Under the pieces are notes generated by a model. It saw only the letters and a program-made list of their open reading frames with translations. It searched no databases and was not told the DNA's origin. Positions 21,012 through 31,255 of a DNA stretch of 64,000 nt are shown piece after piece (position 1 is the stretch's first letter; each line of letters begins with the position of its first letter). Source of the DNA: Agapetus fuscipes (lineage: Eukaryota; Arthropoda; Insecta; Trichoptera; Glossosomatidae); assembly GCA_951799405.1 (NCBI GenBank), contig OX637334.1, positions 13,888,001 through 13,952,000 of the forward strand, in the 5' to 3' direction. A program made the translations under genes and the position numbers.

Positions 21012-21285
21012 TAGTCCGGTCGATAGCTCAGTTGGTAGAGTGCTTGCACACCAGAAGGTAAGGGTTTGATACTTACCAAGGATGTCAGAATGATTACGAG
21101 GTTTGATGTTTTCGTTTTTTTCAAAACTAAAATCAAAATAATGGCAAGGTTTACTAAGCTTTACAAGAAGTAAGTATCAGTTCCTTGCGAGCTGACAAAC
21201 CCTCACTTCAAATGAAGTGTTGGGCGTAAGGCCAGTTCCGTTACCTGTGAAAGTAAACAGTTTCCACACGCCACATGCAGCCACT
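21012..21285 (+). repeat. SINE-F copy, head well preserved
   Basis: The head GGTCGATAGCTCAGTTGGTA is a clear A-box region, and AAGGGTTTGATACTTACC stands for a mutated B-box. The body has TTCAAATGAAGTGTTGGCG and ends near GTTTCCACACGCCACATGC. A functional tRNA is unlikely: the acceptor stem does not close and the SINE body follows directly. Confidence 0.8.
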
Positions 21286-21455
21286 CACCAAGTTTGCAAA
21301 AGTTGCGGAGTTTGTGTTCATTTTCGATTTGGGTCTTTCTAAGTGCGCACGCAGCATGTGTAAGCGCGATTTTACACGTGTCTGCTTATTAACATGCATT
21401 AAATATGAATCTTTCACATAAAAATACATATTTGCAACTAAAATCTTAGATGAAA
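21286..21455 (+). repeat. Rep-B copy, head truncated
   Basis: Begins in CCAAGTTTGCAAAAGTTGC, has CGCAGCATGTGTAAGCGCG and TACACGTGTCTGCTTATTAA, and ends at ATTTGCAACTAAAATCTTAG. Confidence 0.75.
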
Positions 21456-22315
21456 GATTATTGAAGAGTTATTTTCTGTACGCACTTAACCCCGATGGCG
21501 CTCACTGTGTCCACTATTACTGATGTTGATCCAAGAGACCGGTCATTCACCCCAAAATGAGGTATTTTTCCATTATAGACAAATAGTTCTAAGCACAGAA
21601 AGTGGCTTTTCACATTTCGGTGACTCGTGTGTTTGTTTGCGTAGCATAACCTGTCGTCAGCGTGTATTGTTTTGTATTGTACCTCAAGTATAAAACACTA
21701 CGTATGGACTCATCTATCGCGTCCGCTGAAAACGCATTCGAATCTAAAACACTCACCGCACATGCTGTTTCAGATTCAATATTTTATTTGGTAAAACGCT
21801 ATGGTTGAGTTTACACTAATATTTGGGTACGTGGGGTACCGGCTCCGAGTCGTAGAGCTTTGAAAGCTCCTCGCCTAAGGCTACGACAGGAACGGTCTAC
21901 GGTTTAACACAACATCATATGGATGATGGCCTTAGGCTACGACAAATACATGTAACTCTACGAAAAATATACAGGGTTTTAAACATATTATTGCACTGTT
22001 TTTTTTGTGTATAATATAATATCATGAATGTTAAATTCAAGTAAATGGTTGATTTTACAAAGGTCAAAGTATCAAAGTGGTGAAACTAGGAAAAAAACAT
22101 ATTTGAAGAGGTAAGAATAGAAATATTTATCAGACTTTTGTACAAAACTCTATAAACTAACTTTTTTATTTAGCTCATACGACCGCCACATCTCCACCAT
22201 TCATTTTTGTACAAACTGTCACTTACCGTGCCGTGTACTTAGTGTTTTTTTTTTCTCTCCAAAATCCAACTTGTAGTTTGCAATCCGGTTGTAGCATGTC
22301 AGACTAATTTATTGG
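21456..22315. other. Unassigned sequence
   Basis: A small cluster around 21835-21950 repeats GGCTACGACA twice with an inverted GTCGTAG nearby. Otherwise nothing recognised. Confidence 0.35.
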
Positions 22316-22860
22316 CTAATAGAGTTGGTAAGAAGCTGACTCCCCATGGTGTAAAAATTTGGTTCAGTCGTGCCAATGCCACCCCAGTTCCATGGAAAGG
22401 CGGCAAGAGCTGCACAGTTCATGTTCATGTAAGGTTTGGTTTAATTTGCATGTACACATGCAGTTTGTGTTAGTGCTGACACATCTCTGCTTGTAATAAT
22501 AATAATAATAATAATAATATTAGGATGATTTATTTGGTGAGCGCTGTTTTTGTGTGTATCACACCTCAAGAGCCCTCTGCGAGCTTGGTCGTCGCTGTAG
22601 AAAGCGCCAATTCTCAAGCAAGACCCAGTTGTTGTAAGGTTGGATGGACCTTTCAGTGACCGGTCTTTGGTAAAGGTTTATGAATTTTTCAACTCAGCGA
22701 AGAGCACATTCCAAATATAAATGGTATATTTTTGTGCTCCGCCGGGATCCAATCCACAACCTTCCATTTACGAGTCCGAAGTGTTGCCACTACGGACTAC
22801 GGACCGGTGCAAGAGTAGCGTGTAGCGTGTATTAAATATACATATCTTTGATACGTAGAT
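22316..22860 (+). repeat. Rep-B copy split by SINE-A
   Basis: Head and body run to CATCTCTGCTTGTAA (about 22497). The remaining tail side (GTGTATTAAATATACATATC, TACGTAGATTAAAGATT) resumes after the SINE at about 22828. This dates the SINE as younger than this Rep-B copy. Confidence 0.75.
22495..22813 (-). repeat. SINE-A copy inserted in Rep-B
   Basis: Very close to the copies at 4.8 and 30.8 kb, with tail (AAT)n at 22495-22520. It ends at CTTGCACCGGTCC (minus), again without 5S sequence. One base is lost in the B-box region (GATCCAATCC, plus view). Confidence 0.92.
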
Positions 22861-23378
22861 TAAAGATTATTCAGACAGTTTTTTTATGGACGAGAGGCCG
22901 TATTGAATTTATTTGTCTCTTTACATAAAATAATCTAAATGCATACTTCTTTTAAAATTCAATATTTTGGTACTTGTTGCTTGTTTTTAAATCCACCATT
23001 AAACTTCAGATTATAAAATTAAGCTGAAATGAATCGCTTTGTTGGCTCCTGACTGGTGCTGTTTATATTTTCGGCTTTCTGCCTCGAGCATCTCCCCGGC
23101 AGATGTGAATTGCTACTCCCAGCATCTCCACACACAACGCTGACTTCCGCGGCGCAGAGCTTAAAGCTTTCTCGAGCCTTTCAAACTGGAAATCTGCATG
23201 AATGGATCTTTAGAAATCAACAGCCTTCCGCGAACTCGGCGAAATTGAAACAAAAACTCCCACACGGCTATCTTACTTGTTTTGGGATAAAAATACATAA
23301 TAATTTATATTTCCTAAAAAAAAATTAACATATTTTCATAACTTATATTTTAGCTTTAAAAATCTATAAGTTACACTT
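22861..23378. other. Unassigned, with a GC-richer patch
   Basis: About 23080-23280 is less AT-rich and open for 90 codons on the plus strand, but no domain, splice pair or homology is recognisable. It may be chance or an old unknown insertion. Confidence 0.3.
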
Positions 23379-23628
23379 TTTGACCAGTTTGTAATTTAGT
23401 GGTTATGGAAACAGACTATTTATTGGAAAAGTCGTGTGTTCAACATTCGGCGGAGCAACATAAGAATATACATTAAGTTTCAAAATGTGCTGTTTGCTGG
23501 TTGAAAAATTCATATACCAAAGATCGGTCACCACAGGTCCATCCATCCTTACAAAAATGTCATCTTGATTGTGTTAATGGCGCATTCTATAGAACTTTTG
23601 AAGTGTGATTCACAAAAACAACCAATTT
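23379..23628 (+). repeat. SINE-A copy, diverged
   Basis: GACCAGTTTGTAATTTAGTG stands for the A-box region, with TGGTTGAAAAATTCATATAC, CACCACAGGTCCATCC and AAGTGTGATTCACAAAAAC in the right order. The B-box is decayed. Confidence 0.75.
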
Positions 23629-23649
23629 CTGCAGGCATTTAATTGACTC

Positions 23650-24030
23650 AAGTTTTCATGAGGTTGACGGGTATAATACTAAAAATCATTCATTTTTGCC
23701 AATGTCATTTTGCCTTTTATCAAGGAACGGCCGAAGACTTACAAGTACAGGGGTGGAAGTCTCGACCACCTTCCATAGATCTTACCTATCTATTTGAAGA
23801 TACGACGGAATAAAACATGGCGGCGTATCAACAGCTGATCCATTTTACATGGAACAACGATCGGCTGTTCAGTCACCGCCATGTTGTATTCCGTCTTATC
23901 TTAAAATAGGTGCGGTAAGATCTACCGATGGACGTCGAGACTTCCCCCCCAGGGCGTTTATTAAGATTTGGGTTTTATTCTATACGTGACCATGAAGTAT
24001 GTGCTAGAGCGCACTTGCATGTTCTTCTTT
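23650..24030 (+). repeat. Rep-B copy split by a hairpin MITE
   Basis: Left part CATGAGGTTGACGGGTATAA to about 23750; right part AAGATTTGGGTTTTATTC to GCACTTGCATG. The interruption is the inverted-repeat element at about 23751-23949. Confidence 0.65.
23751..23949. mobile_element. Inverted-repeat MITE inside Rep-B
   Basis: Arms of about 75 bases: GGGGTGGAAGTCTCGACCAC on the left and, inverted, GGGGGGAAGTCTCGACGTCC on the right. Both continue into AGATCTTACC, GACGGAATA and AACATGGCGG. CAGG flanks both sides, a possible short target duplication. No coding capacity. The centre with ATGGCGG and CAACAGCTGATCC resembles the MITE-D centre in style. Confidence 0.7.
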
Positions 24031-24282
24031 TTGGCGTCTACTTTTCTATTTTATAAGTATTTTGTACGAATGACAAGATAATGGATTTTTCCCTTCATTG
24101 TGCCGCGTCACAGGCGCAAATCCATTTTGATAAACCGTTAGAGCATACATGGGTTATTGAATATATTGTATTTGATTTACAACCAGCAATATTAATCGCT
24201 TATCTTTGAAACAGAAAGGAAATGTAGAAAATCAGATACCTACGTAAAGAGATAAATTATTGTTTTTCTAGCTTAATTGAGG

Positions 24283-24660
24283 CTAACCCTTCTCATATTG
24301 CATCCAGACGTCAGGAGGAAGTTTCTAGCAGACACCAGCTTCCCCGCGTAGCTTCCTCTAGCCGGAAATGTATCACGTAGCTGGAGATACGTGAGGAGAC
24401 TCAAATCCCGCCCAGCGCCAAACGACTTCTCTCTATCAAACACATCGTAGAGATGGACGTTTAAGGCAGACCTGAAATAACTGGTTCTGTATCTTATCGC
24501 CGTTCCTCTAGGGGTGGCCGTCACCTCCGTAGATGCGTCTTTACGTTTTTTTAGGTCTTTGCATATCTCTTTCACCAATTCAATATTCATCACTTTCCTC
24601 TATTTCTTATTCTTACTTTCTGTCAGATTCGATACTGTTTTGGTCAGTCTTCATGAAAAT
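24283..24660 (-). pseudogene. Tail-T copy plus adjoining open segment
   Basis: About 24482-24600 gives NIELVKEICKDLKKRKD on the minus strand and the CCTCTAGGGGTGGCCG terminus, as in the copy at 3.5 kb. Downstream on the same strand an open frame (LYDVFDREKSFGAGRDLSL and beyond, to about 24283) continues without a recognised family. It may be flanking DNA read through. Confidence 0.5.
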
Positions 24661-24689
24661 TAATGAATTTTCATCAATTTGCTAAGAAT

Positions 24690-24752
24690 CGAAGCCATTA
24701 CTTTTTGCATCGGATCCACAGCGTTAACCACTAGACTACAATCGGTAATCAG
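24690..24752 (-). repeat. SINE-A head fragment
   Basis: Minus-strand TAGTCTAGTGGTTAACGCTG followed by GGATCCGATGC is a SINE-A A-box/B-box head with the body missing. Confidence 0.5.
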
Positions 24753-25134
24753 TATGATCAATTTTATCTGTTGCCTAATTGAGCTTCTGAAAATAACTAT
24801 TTGAATGTAGTAGCAGAAAATGGTGAAAATCTTGTATATATTCATCACGTCACTATCGTAGACGAGACGAGATACATGTATAAGCACAAAGGGGATGTTT
24901 GTATAGCACAAGTCCGGCTAGACGGTACTGTACACCTCATCAAGTGTATACAATATACATATATGTATGTATGTACGGTCTACGGTCATTTTAACAGAAT
25001 CGCTTTTCTTGAATAAATACTCAGCGTATTTAAAATGAAAAGAAACGTTTAATGTCACTTGACCGGGCTAGAGGCTGGCAAAAGTTATAATTTTAAAACA
25101 ATATCTTGTACATAGGTAGTTTAAAAAATCTTAA
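24753..25134. other. Unassigned sequence
   Basis: No repeat or gene recognised. A short TATGTATGTATG run lies near 24963. Confidence 0.35.
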
Positions 25135-25317
25135 GTGCTACATAAACTTCTACTGCATACGATTCACAATGCTGTTAAAGTGAAAAGAAGACGACGGGCT
25201 TCACGGAGCCCGAAGGAGACCACTTTTGTTAAGGCGTGTTATAAAGCTAAATTGGCCGTTCAAAAGTTTTTGAGTAAATATGGAAAAACTGTGTTCTTTG
25301 ATTTAATTAAAATTTAA
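25135..25317 (+). other. Unrecognised basic open frame (60 codons)
   Basis: The frame opens without an ATG (GTG at 25135) and includes VKVKRRRRASRSPKETTFVK and FLSKYGKTVFFDL. It is strongly basic. Its 3' part forms the left arm of an inverted repeat (CAGTTTTTCCATATTTACTC in the right arm near 25331-25360), so the end of the frame is palindromic with the following DNA. Function unknown. It may be part of an undescribed element together with 25572-25817. Confidence 0.25.
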
Positions 25318-25571
25318 TTCATTAAGTAGTTTCAGTTTTTCCATATTTACTCAAAAACTATTGACATTATAAAAAAAATGTTGAGTATTGAACCTAAACA
25401 ATGTATAGTTCTGTAATTAAAAAGCAAAAAAATAATCCAAAATACAGCACACACGAAAAAAAAGCTAAAAATGTAAAAAAACGCGTTTTTTTAAAATATT
25501 TTTTTGTGGTGGCAATTCTTAAGATATATATTTTGTTCAAGCTTTATAATTAGGATAAAAAATTAATAAAC

Positions 25572-25817
25572 ATGCTTGATTTTTTTCATTACTGCAACTA
25601 TTTTGCTAAGACCATAAAGTGTAAGAAACAAAAATGGCATATTTGGCTTTATAACACGCCTAAAAGAGCCTGGAAAGTTGTAAGAGGCTCTATTTCGTCC
25701 GCAGTACCGAAGGAGCAAAGTGCTATGATGATTGCTAATCTTAAGATGCACAAGAAGAAGAAGATGGTTGATCTAAAACGCAAAGATCTTTTGATATTTG
25801 CGGTTCATACTCCATGA
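25572..25817 (+). other. Unrecognised lysine-rich open frame (81 codons)
   Basis: ATG-initiated frame with KCKKQKWHIWLYNTPKRAWK and KKKKMVDLKRKDLLIFAV. It is far from the random AT-noise composition of other short frames here, with Trp-rich and Lys-rich segments. No known domain recognised. It lies about 250 bases after the other basic frame, on the same strand. Confidence 0.25.
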
Positions 25818-26029
25818 AAATATACACACAGATATGCACACGTGTAATTAATAAACTGAATCACTGTAATAATATGTTTTGCAGTATGTCTAGCGACTGT
25901 AGAGATGGGGGGATGGACTGTAACTTAATTTTCCCGGTACCCAGTTTATTAGGTTGGGATTTAAAACTTCACCTTTGCCAGTCCACAATGTTTCAGACTT
26001 ACTAAGGCCCTGTGGAAGTTACAGACCTG

Positions 26030-26262
26030 TATATTATCTAAGTTGCAAAGGTATGTTAACATAAGGGATTCATATAAAATGCTCGCCCACATGAAAACAC
26101 ATGTAAATTCGCGTTTACACATGCTTCGTCTGTACTAAAAAAAAAATCAAAACCACAAATCAACATAAACCCTGCAACTTTTATTGCATTTCCCTGAAAC
26201 AGGGCAATGACAAAAGCGATTTTTTTTTAGTAAAGATGGTTAATTTCAAATGCAATCACTGC
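26030..26262 (-). repeat. Rep-B copy
   Basis: Tail side TAAGTTGCAAAGGTATGTTA, E-box region ACACATGTAAATTCGCG, and TTCCCTGAAACAGGG near the head. The head end is decayed. Confidence 0.75.
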
Positions 26263-26815
26263 AGTTCTAAGTAATCAGTAATTTAATTAACGGACTCATG
26301 CATTTATGTGACGTATGGCTCTACTTTTAGGTCTATTTCTTTGTTGTATACGCATTCGTTCCGTGGTACATGCGTCACTACGGGAAACCACGTAAACACA
26401 CCGTATCTTTTTTTTTCAAAGATCGATCTTAAAAAGCAATTTCCCGCATTATCCCATATTTTGTCCTCGTGTGAGGTTCTATGCGGCCCATGTCTCTTCC
26501 AAGGCTATGCATGGAGCGAAGCCTCATTGATTAGCAACGTGCGAAGCTTTATGAAAGCTCATCGACGCGGAAAAAGCTTTTAAAGAGGAATTAGAGCTTT
26601 CTTTGTGCGGGGAAACCCGGCCGGATGCACTTTCAGATTGCAGGATTTAATTTCAGTTTTTTTTGTTTCACGACCAGTAACTGCATTTCCAACTTTTGAA
26701 TTCAAAATTGCCACTTTCATTCATTTATTTGTTAGTCTCCTTGTGTATATTACTGTATATAGGATCGTACAGTTTTTCCACTCCTTTCGCGAAAAACTCA
26801 TTCATTCCTTACCAC
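26263..26815. other. Unassigned sequence
   Basis: About 26440-26640 is less AT-rich but no frame, splice pair or repeat is convincing. Confidence 0.3.
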
Positions 26816-27006
26816 AAAAAATCTCTTGCTTTCCGGGATCTGTTGACGTGGTCCATTGGATCTGGAGTTTCCGAACGTTTTGCCTATGTCGGGGATCGAT
26901 TTTTCGATTGACGATGATGTGATAATTATCACAGACATAAACGGCACGTACAGAAACTAAAGCTCCAATAGACCACGGAAACACATCGAGGAAAGCAACT
27001 TCCATT
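26816..27006. repeat. Imperfect palindrome, arms of about 70 bp
   Basis: Left arm about 26816-26892 (GTGGTCCATTGGATCTGGAG), right arm about 26934-27006 (inverted GTGGTCTATTGGAGCTTTAG). Reading each arm outward-in gives related peptides sharing WSIG and YV. This may be a foldback MITE, or two inverted copies of one short coding-like repeat. Confidence 0.6.
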
Positions 27007-27205
27007 ATCAACAAACGGCCGAGTTATCCTAAGATTCCTTATCAAAACGCCTTTCATCATTCATTCTTCTCCCATGATCAAACCATTTGATAGTATTATT
27101 TTACATCATAACTGATATCTTCTTTCAATCACAAGACAACGATTTATGTACTAGCACCGTCAAGTTGTACCTACTAGATAAATAAACCAACATTAATACA
27201 GTTGT

Positions 27206-27532
27206 AGAACAGAGTCCGATCGAAAGGTCAATTGCTAGAATGCTCACATTCTATGCCAGAGGACAAAACTTCGAGAGTGTCAGAATGATTTCCCGTTTTG
27301 GTGCTAATTTCAAGCCCAAAAAAAAAAATACCGGCAAGACTTACACTCACCTTAAACATTAAGCATTCTGCATGGTTTCCACACGGTTTGTGCGGAAATT
27401 CAGAGACAAACCGGACAGAATGTGCTGTGTCTGGGAAACCCTCACTTCAACTGAAGGGGGTAACCTTAGAGCTGATCTTATATGTATAAAAGTAAAAAGG
27501 TTCCACACGCCACATGCGAGCGCTTCGAGGAA
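27206..27532 (+). repeat. SINE-F copy
   Basis: CCGATCGAAAGGTCAATTGC and TTCTATGCCAGAGG (head, decayed B-box), GATTTCCCGTTTTGGTG, CTCACTTCAACTGAAGGGG, then GGTTCCACACGCCACATGCG. Confidence 0.75.
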
Positions 27533-28019
27533 AATGCGATGTGATTGTTTTATTCGGATTCCTTCCTACATTTGTAATTCCTTCTCGATGACTTCATACG
27601 AGCGTTGACCACTAGGCTAGGACAGGTGCAGTGGTTAACCGGTCACACCTTCTTTTCTTCTCCTTTCTCCTACTTGTATTCTTCTTCCTTCTTCCTTCTA
27701 TCTTCCCACCACGTTCGCCTTTCTTACGTTTGTTTTTGTTTATTTTCAACCACGTTTTGTCCTGCAAACCAGAAACTGAATTCTAAACCATGTTACACAT
27801 ACAATTTAATGGCTGATTAAAAAATGTGGTGAAATTAAGGAAAACGTAAATGAATAGGTTTCAATTGCTTATTACAAATTTTGTCAAAATCAACTGAGTT
27901 TTTTTTATGCCACTCATACGAAGCTTCTATATTTTGGTACAAATTCTCGTTTAACGTTCTTATCTAGTACCTATGCAATGTTTTTTTCAATTTCCAGTGT
28001 TCGGTGTTAAAATCAGCTT
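27533..28019. other. Unassigned sequence
   Basis: A pyrimidine-rich patch (about 27648-27700) and AT-rich DNA. Nothing recognised. Confidence 0.35.
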
Positions 28020-28165
28020 ACTTCGTGCCTTATTAAAATAAATGTTACCCCTGTTGAAGGGCAGGGTGACAAGAGTTCCAAGGGCTTTGATTTGCACGTT
28101 TTATATTTGGGTTTACTTTTGTTAGTACACATGCGGCATGTGTAAACGCACGTGTCAAAAATGGA
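28020..28165 (+). repeat. Rep-B fragment
   Basis: TGTTACCCCTGTTGAAGGGC, TTTGGGTTTACTTTTGTTAG and ACACATGCGGCATGTGTAAA are the middle of Rep-B. Head and tail are missing. Confidence 0.7.
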
Positions 28166-28227
28166 AGAAGAAAATAAATGATATTGTTTCTGTTAAACAA
28201 TGTAAGTAAATAAAAACAAACATTACA

Positions 28228-28502
28228 ATACTTTATTCGAGCCCTGTTTTTGTATAGATCACACGTCAAGAGCCCTCTGCGAGCTTTGTCGTCGCTTATG
28301 GACTGCGTCAATACTCAAGCAAAATCCAATGGCTCTGAGGCTGGATGGACCTTTGGTAAAGGTAAATGAATGTTTTCAACCCAGAGGAGAGTAAATTTGA
28401 AAATTAAATAATATATTTATGTGTGCCCCGCTGGGAATCGAATTGATGGCCTTCCGTTTACGAGTATATATCATTTACTACGAGACTACAGAACCTGTGG
28501 TA
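28228..28502 (-). repeat. SINE-A copy, diverged
   Basis: Body TAGATCACACGTCAAGAGCC and GCGAGCTTTGTCGTCGC. Head (minus) has GATTCCCAGCGGGGCAC and TAGTCTCGTAGTAAATG. Confidence 0.8.
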
Positions 28503-28774
28503 CTTAAAGAATAATGTAAAGTCTTGAATTCCCACCATGTTTTGGAAGAGTTCTCCTACGTATATGCACCCACACACTACCCTGTTCTCACTTGCGGGCA
28601 TTTATCTTCGTTGGCAGTTCTGCTGCGCCCTACCGCAGGAACAGACTTCTTAGTGCTTGGTGCTCCGCCTCACACCTCCAGCTGGCAATTAAAGCCTCTG
28701 AATTGATTATGAAACATTATTGCAGAAATAAAACGCCCCTAGAAGTGTGCGAGGAAAAACGCACATGGATGGAA

Positions 28775-28835
28775 AGTATATGGTGCAAGAATAGATGAAT
28801 TTTGTGGTAGAGGAAGACCGAGAAAGGTATCTAAA
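28775..28835 (+). pseudogene. Tail-T micro-fragment
   Basis: TTTGTGGTAGAGGAAGACCG encodes GRGRPRK, the basic patch found in the other Tail-T copies. Too short for more. Confidence 0.35.
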
Positions 28836-28904
28836 TCTAAATCTAAGCTGCAAAGATATATTTCATTTATGATTATATTGTATCATTTATGAAATAGTGA
28901 ATGA

Positions 28905-29050
28905 ATGGGATATCCAGAGTCATAATCAGAAGCTGATGATGCCTTTTGAGGCGAAAACGTTTAAGCATATAAAATTTAAGTGAATTGAAACTGCGTGTTT
29001 TTTTACATAAATAAATACAATGGACTTTCACAGTGTGAACCACCAAACCC
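28905..29050 (+). ncRNA. Family E unit with best hammerhead-like core
   Basis: CTGATGA (28933-28939) is followed by T, a GCC/GGC stem with a TTTTGA loop, then GAAA (28953-28956). This is the conserved core order of a hammerhead ribozyme: CUGANGA, stem II, GAAA. A GTC triplet lies 12 bases upstream (28919-28921). I cannot draw a convincing stem I or stem III, so activity is unproven. Penelope-like retroelements and retrozymes carry such motifs. Downstream TGGACTTTCACAGTGTGAA is shared with the flank of the palindrome at 29.8 kb. Confidence 0.4.
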
Positions 29051-29079
29051 TAAGAAACATTTATAACATATTTTTATAA

Positions 29080-29385
29080 TGGTTTTTATGAGGCTGGCCA
29101 TCCGTACAGTAAAAATTGGTTCACTTCGCTTCGCTGACCTCACCCCTGATTCTAGGAAGGTCAGCAAATGTAGCAGGGCTTATGATAATTTATGGTGAAC
29201 AATGTAAATGTCTTCACTTCTAAAGTCAATACACAATCCCTCAACTTTTAATTTATGGTTTGAGTTAAGTTTTTATTTAAGTTTTTATTTAGCATGTGTA
29301 AACGCAAACTACGAGTATGTGATGCTTGTGATCGCGCATTAAATATGAATTCTTGCAATTTAGATTATGTTTATGGAATTTTAAG
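29080..29385 (+). repeat. Rep-B copy with internal duplication
   Basis: Head TTTTTATGAGGCTGGCCATC, body TCACCCCTGATTCTAGGAAG, then GCATGTGTAAACGCAAAC and tail TTGCAATTTAGATTATG. About 80 extra bases with a duplicated TTAAGTTTTTATTT lie in the middle. Confidence 0.7.
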
Positions 29386-29772
29386 GTAAAATGCATTTTT
29401 ACCGCATTTTCATAAGAATGCATAGAGAATGCATTTATTAGTTGCTAGATGTTAGCTAATATGCAATAATTACAGCTTCTGAGAGTATACACAAAATCTA
29501 CCTAATAAAACTATACAGATGAATATAGCGTTATATCACGTACACGAATATTACGAATATTCGAGAGTGTGTGTTTTTGTTTGTTTGTCTGTTAGTTTTT
29601 TTGATGTGACGGATCTAGATAAATAAAAATGGATTCTAGTCCGTTTTTTAGCACTAATATTTAAATCGTTGCCTGGAGCAGATTCATAGATTGACCAACA
29701 GTCATTGATAAGTGACATACAAGTCTTTAGGTTAACCAGTTCTATGTGAAATAAATTTACATTAACACAAAA

Positions 29773-29985
29773 AATTATAAATAATTATAAAAAATTATAA
29801 AAAACACAGAGTTTTATTTTCACAAATTGAGTTTTTATTTCCACCTCAAGTACTTTCGACTTATTCACGTCATTATCAAGAGGATACAAGAGAATAAGTC
29901 GAAAGTACTTGAGGTGGAAATAAAAACTCAATTTGTGAAAATAAAACTCTGTGTTTTTTATAATTTTTTATAATTATTTATAAAA
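29773..29985. repeat. Family E palindrome (arms about 93 bp)
   Basis: Left arm 29773-29865 and right arm 29893-29985 are nearly perfect inverted copies. Each arm, read outward, has GTCGAAAGTACTTGAGGTGG. On the minus strand the left side gives TTGATAATGAC, loop, GTCGAAAG: the same layout as the hammerhead-like core but with TTGATAA in place of CTGANGA. The stem has changed to GAC/GTC, preserving pairing. The half-unit at 41.2 kb is its closest relative. Confidence 0.7.
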
Positions 29986-30648
29986 ATGAATTTTCACTGT
30001 GTGAATACACAAACTTTAAAAAGTCTTACAAAAAATTATATAATCACAACTGTCTTCTAGTTTTCTTGGAATCACTGAAAAGCCCGAAAACGTAATAACA
30101 TGCCCATTTTCGACATACCTTTGCTTGTGTAGAATGCTCGGCCCTGCTTGAAGTACAGAAGAGTAAGAAAGGTAAATTGTGAAGTTTTCTGTGTTTTCTT
30201 TTATGGTGGAAAGCGAGCGAGTCGACTGTGAAAAGTATAAAACCTTTCGTAAATACTTAACCATCGCGTAAACGGAAAATATCTATGAAAAGCAAGACAC
30301 TCACTAGAGGCGCTGTTGTATCTTATATATTGTTTTCTGACTACGCGATTGTTGAGTATTTACGCGATGTTTTGTACTCGGGGTAACGATAGTTTAAATA
30401 TTAGACGGGATAAAGTAGTGTGTTGTCTGAGGAGAGAAATTATCTTCCCTACATCTGCAGGAGAGGTAATTAGGATTTATTAGGAGAGAGGCCCGAGGCT
30501 GAGAAAGTGATTATACTGTTTTTTTATGTGCATATTTTATCCTTAATCTACTAACCACGTCTGATCAAATCTAGGATTAAAGAGAACAGGTATTAGCCTG
30601 TTACAAATCTACATATTGTGTATTAATCTTTTATTACCTATATCTAAA
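29986..30648. other. Unassigned sequence
   Basis: No repeat or gene recognised. Residual Rep-B tail-side sequence may lie just before 30650. Confidence 0.35.
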
Positions 30649-30649
30649 A

Positions 30650-31255
30650 GATATCGATCACTTAAAGGTAAAACTAAAGAAGTGGCACATGAAGCTAACG
30701 TGGGTTTCTCAGATAAATGCACCTTTTTACCTATTTTCTACGAGAGATAATATTAAAAATGTGTGAAAATCCTGTAGTGTAGAACTTTTTCGTGAGCACT
30801 GCCTTATAATAATAATATTAGGATGATTTATTTGGTGAGCGCTGTTTTTGTGTGTATCACACCTCAAGAGCCCTCTGCGAGCTTGGTCGTCGCTGTAGAA
30901 AGCGCCAATTCTCAAACAAGACCCAGTTGTTGTAAGGTTGGATGGACCTTTCAGTGACCGGTCTTTGGTAAAGGTTTATGAATTTTTCAACCCAGCGAAG
31001 AGCACATTCGAAATATAAATGGTATATTTTGTGCTCCGCCGGGATCCGAATCCACAACCTTCCATTTACGAGTCCGAAGTGTTGCCACTACGGACTACGG
31101 ACCGGTCCAAGATGCCAACGACACGCGGTGTACCTGAGCGTCAAAGTTATAATATAATTAATTCACTTACTATGACAAGTTACTCCCGATAAAAGGTTAA
31201 ATCCACGATTAATCAAATCAGTGAATCAGCTCTAATTCAGTTTTAACTTTAAAGT
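30650..31255. mobile_element. MITE-C copy, holding SINE-A, inside Rep-B
   Basis: Left end CGATCACTTAAAGGTAAAAC; right end, inverted, CTTTACTTTAAAGTTAAAAC. ATAT lies at both outer borders (longer match AAAGATAT). Internal motifs ACGAGAGATAATATTAA and GTGAAAATCCTGTAGTGTAG match the copies at 48.6, 60.4 and 62.3 kb. SINE-A at 30806-31140 interrupts it, and Rep-B sequence continues at 31256. The insertion order is Rep-B, then MITE-C, then SINE-A. Confidence 0.75.
30806..31140 (-). repeat. SINE-A copy with partial 5S rRNA-derived head
   Basis: Full tRNA-derived body. Beyond the usual head limit (ACCGGTCC) the minus-strand sequence begins CGCTCAGGTACACCGCGTG and continues TCGTTGGCAT, the last 28 or so bases of a 5S rRNA. 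The same junction, with TTG before ACCGGTCC, occurs in the copy at 39.8 kb. Two copies sharing one junction imply that the 5S segment belongs to the SINE. Confidence 0.85.

Noticed and set aside
21015..21085. Possible functional tRNA gene (TAGCTCAGTTGGTAGAG)
   Set aside because: The B-box is mutated, the acceptor stem does not close, and a SINE-F body follows directly, as at eight other loci.
29850..29925. Active hammerhead at the 29.8-kb palindrome
   Set aside because: The core reads TTGATAA rather than CTGANGA, so only a derived relationship, not activity, is claimed.
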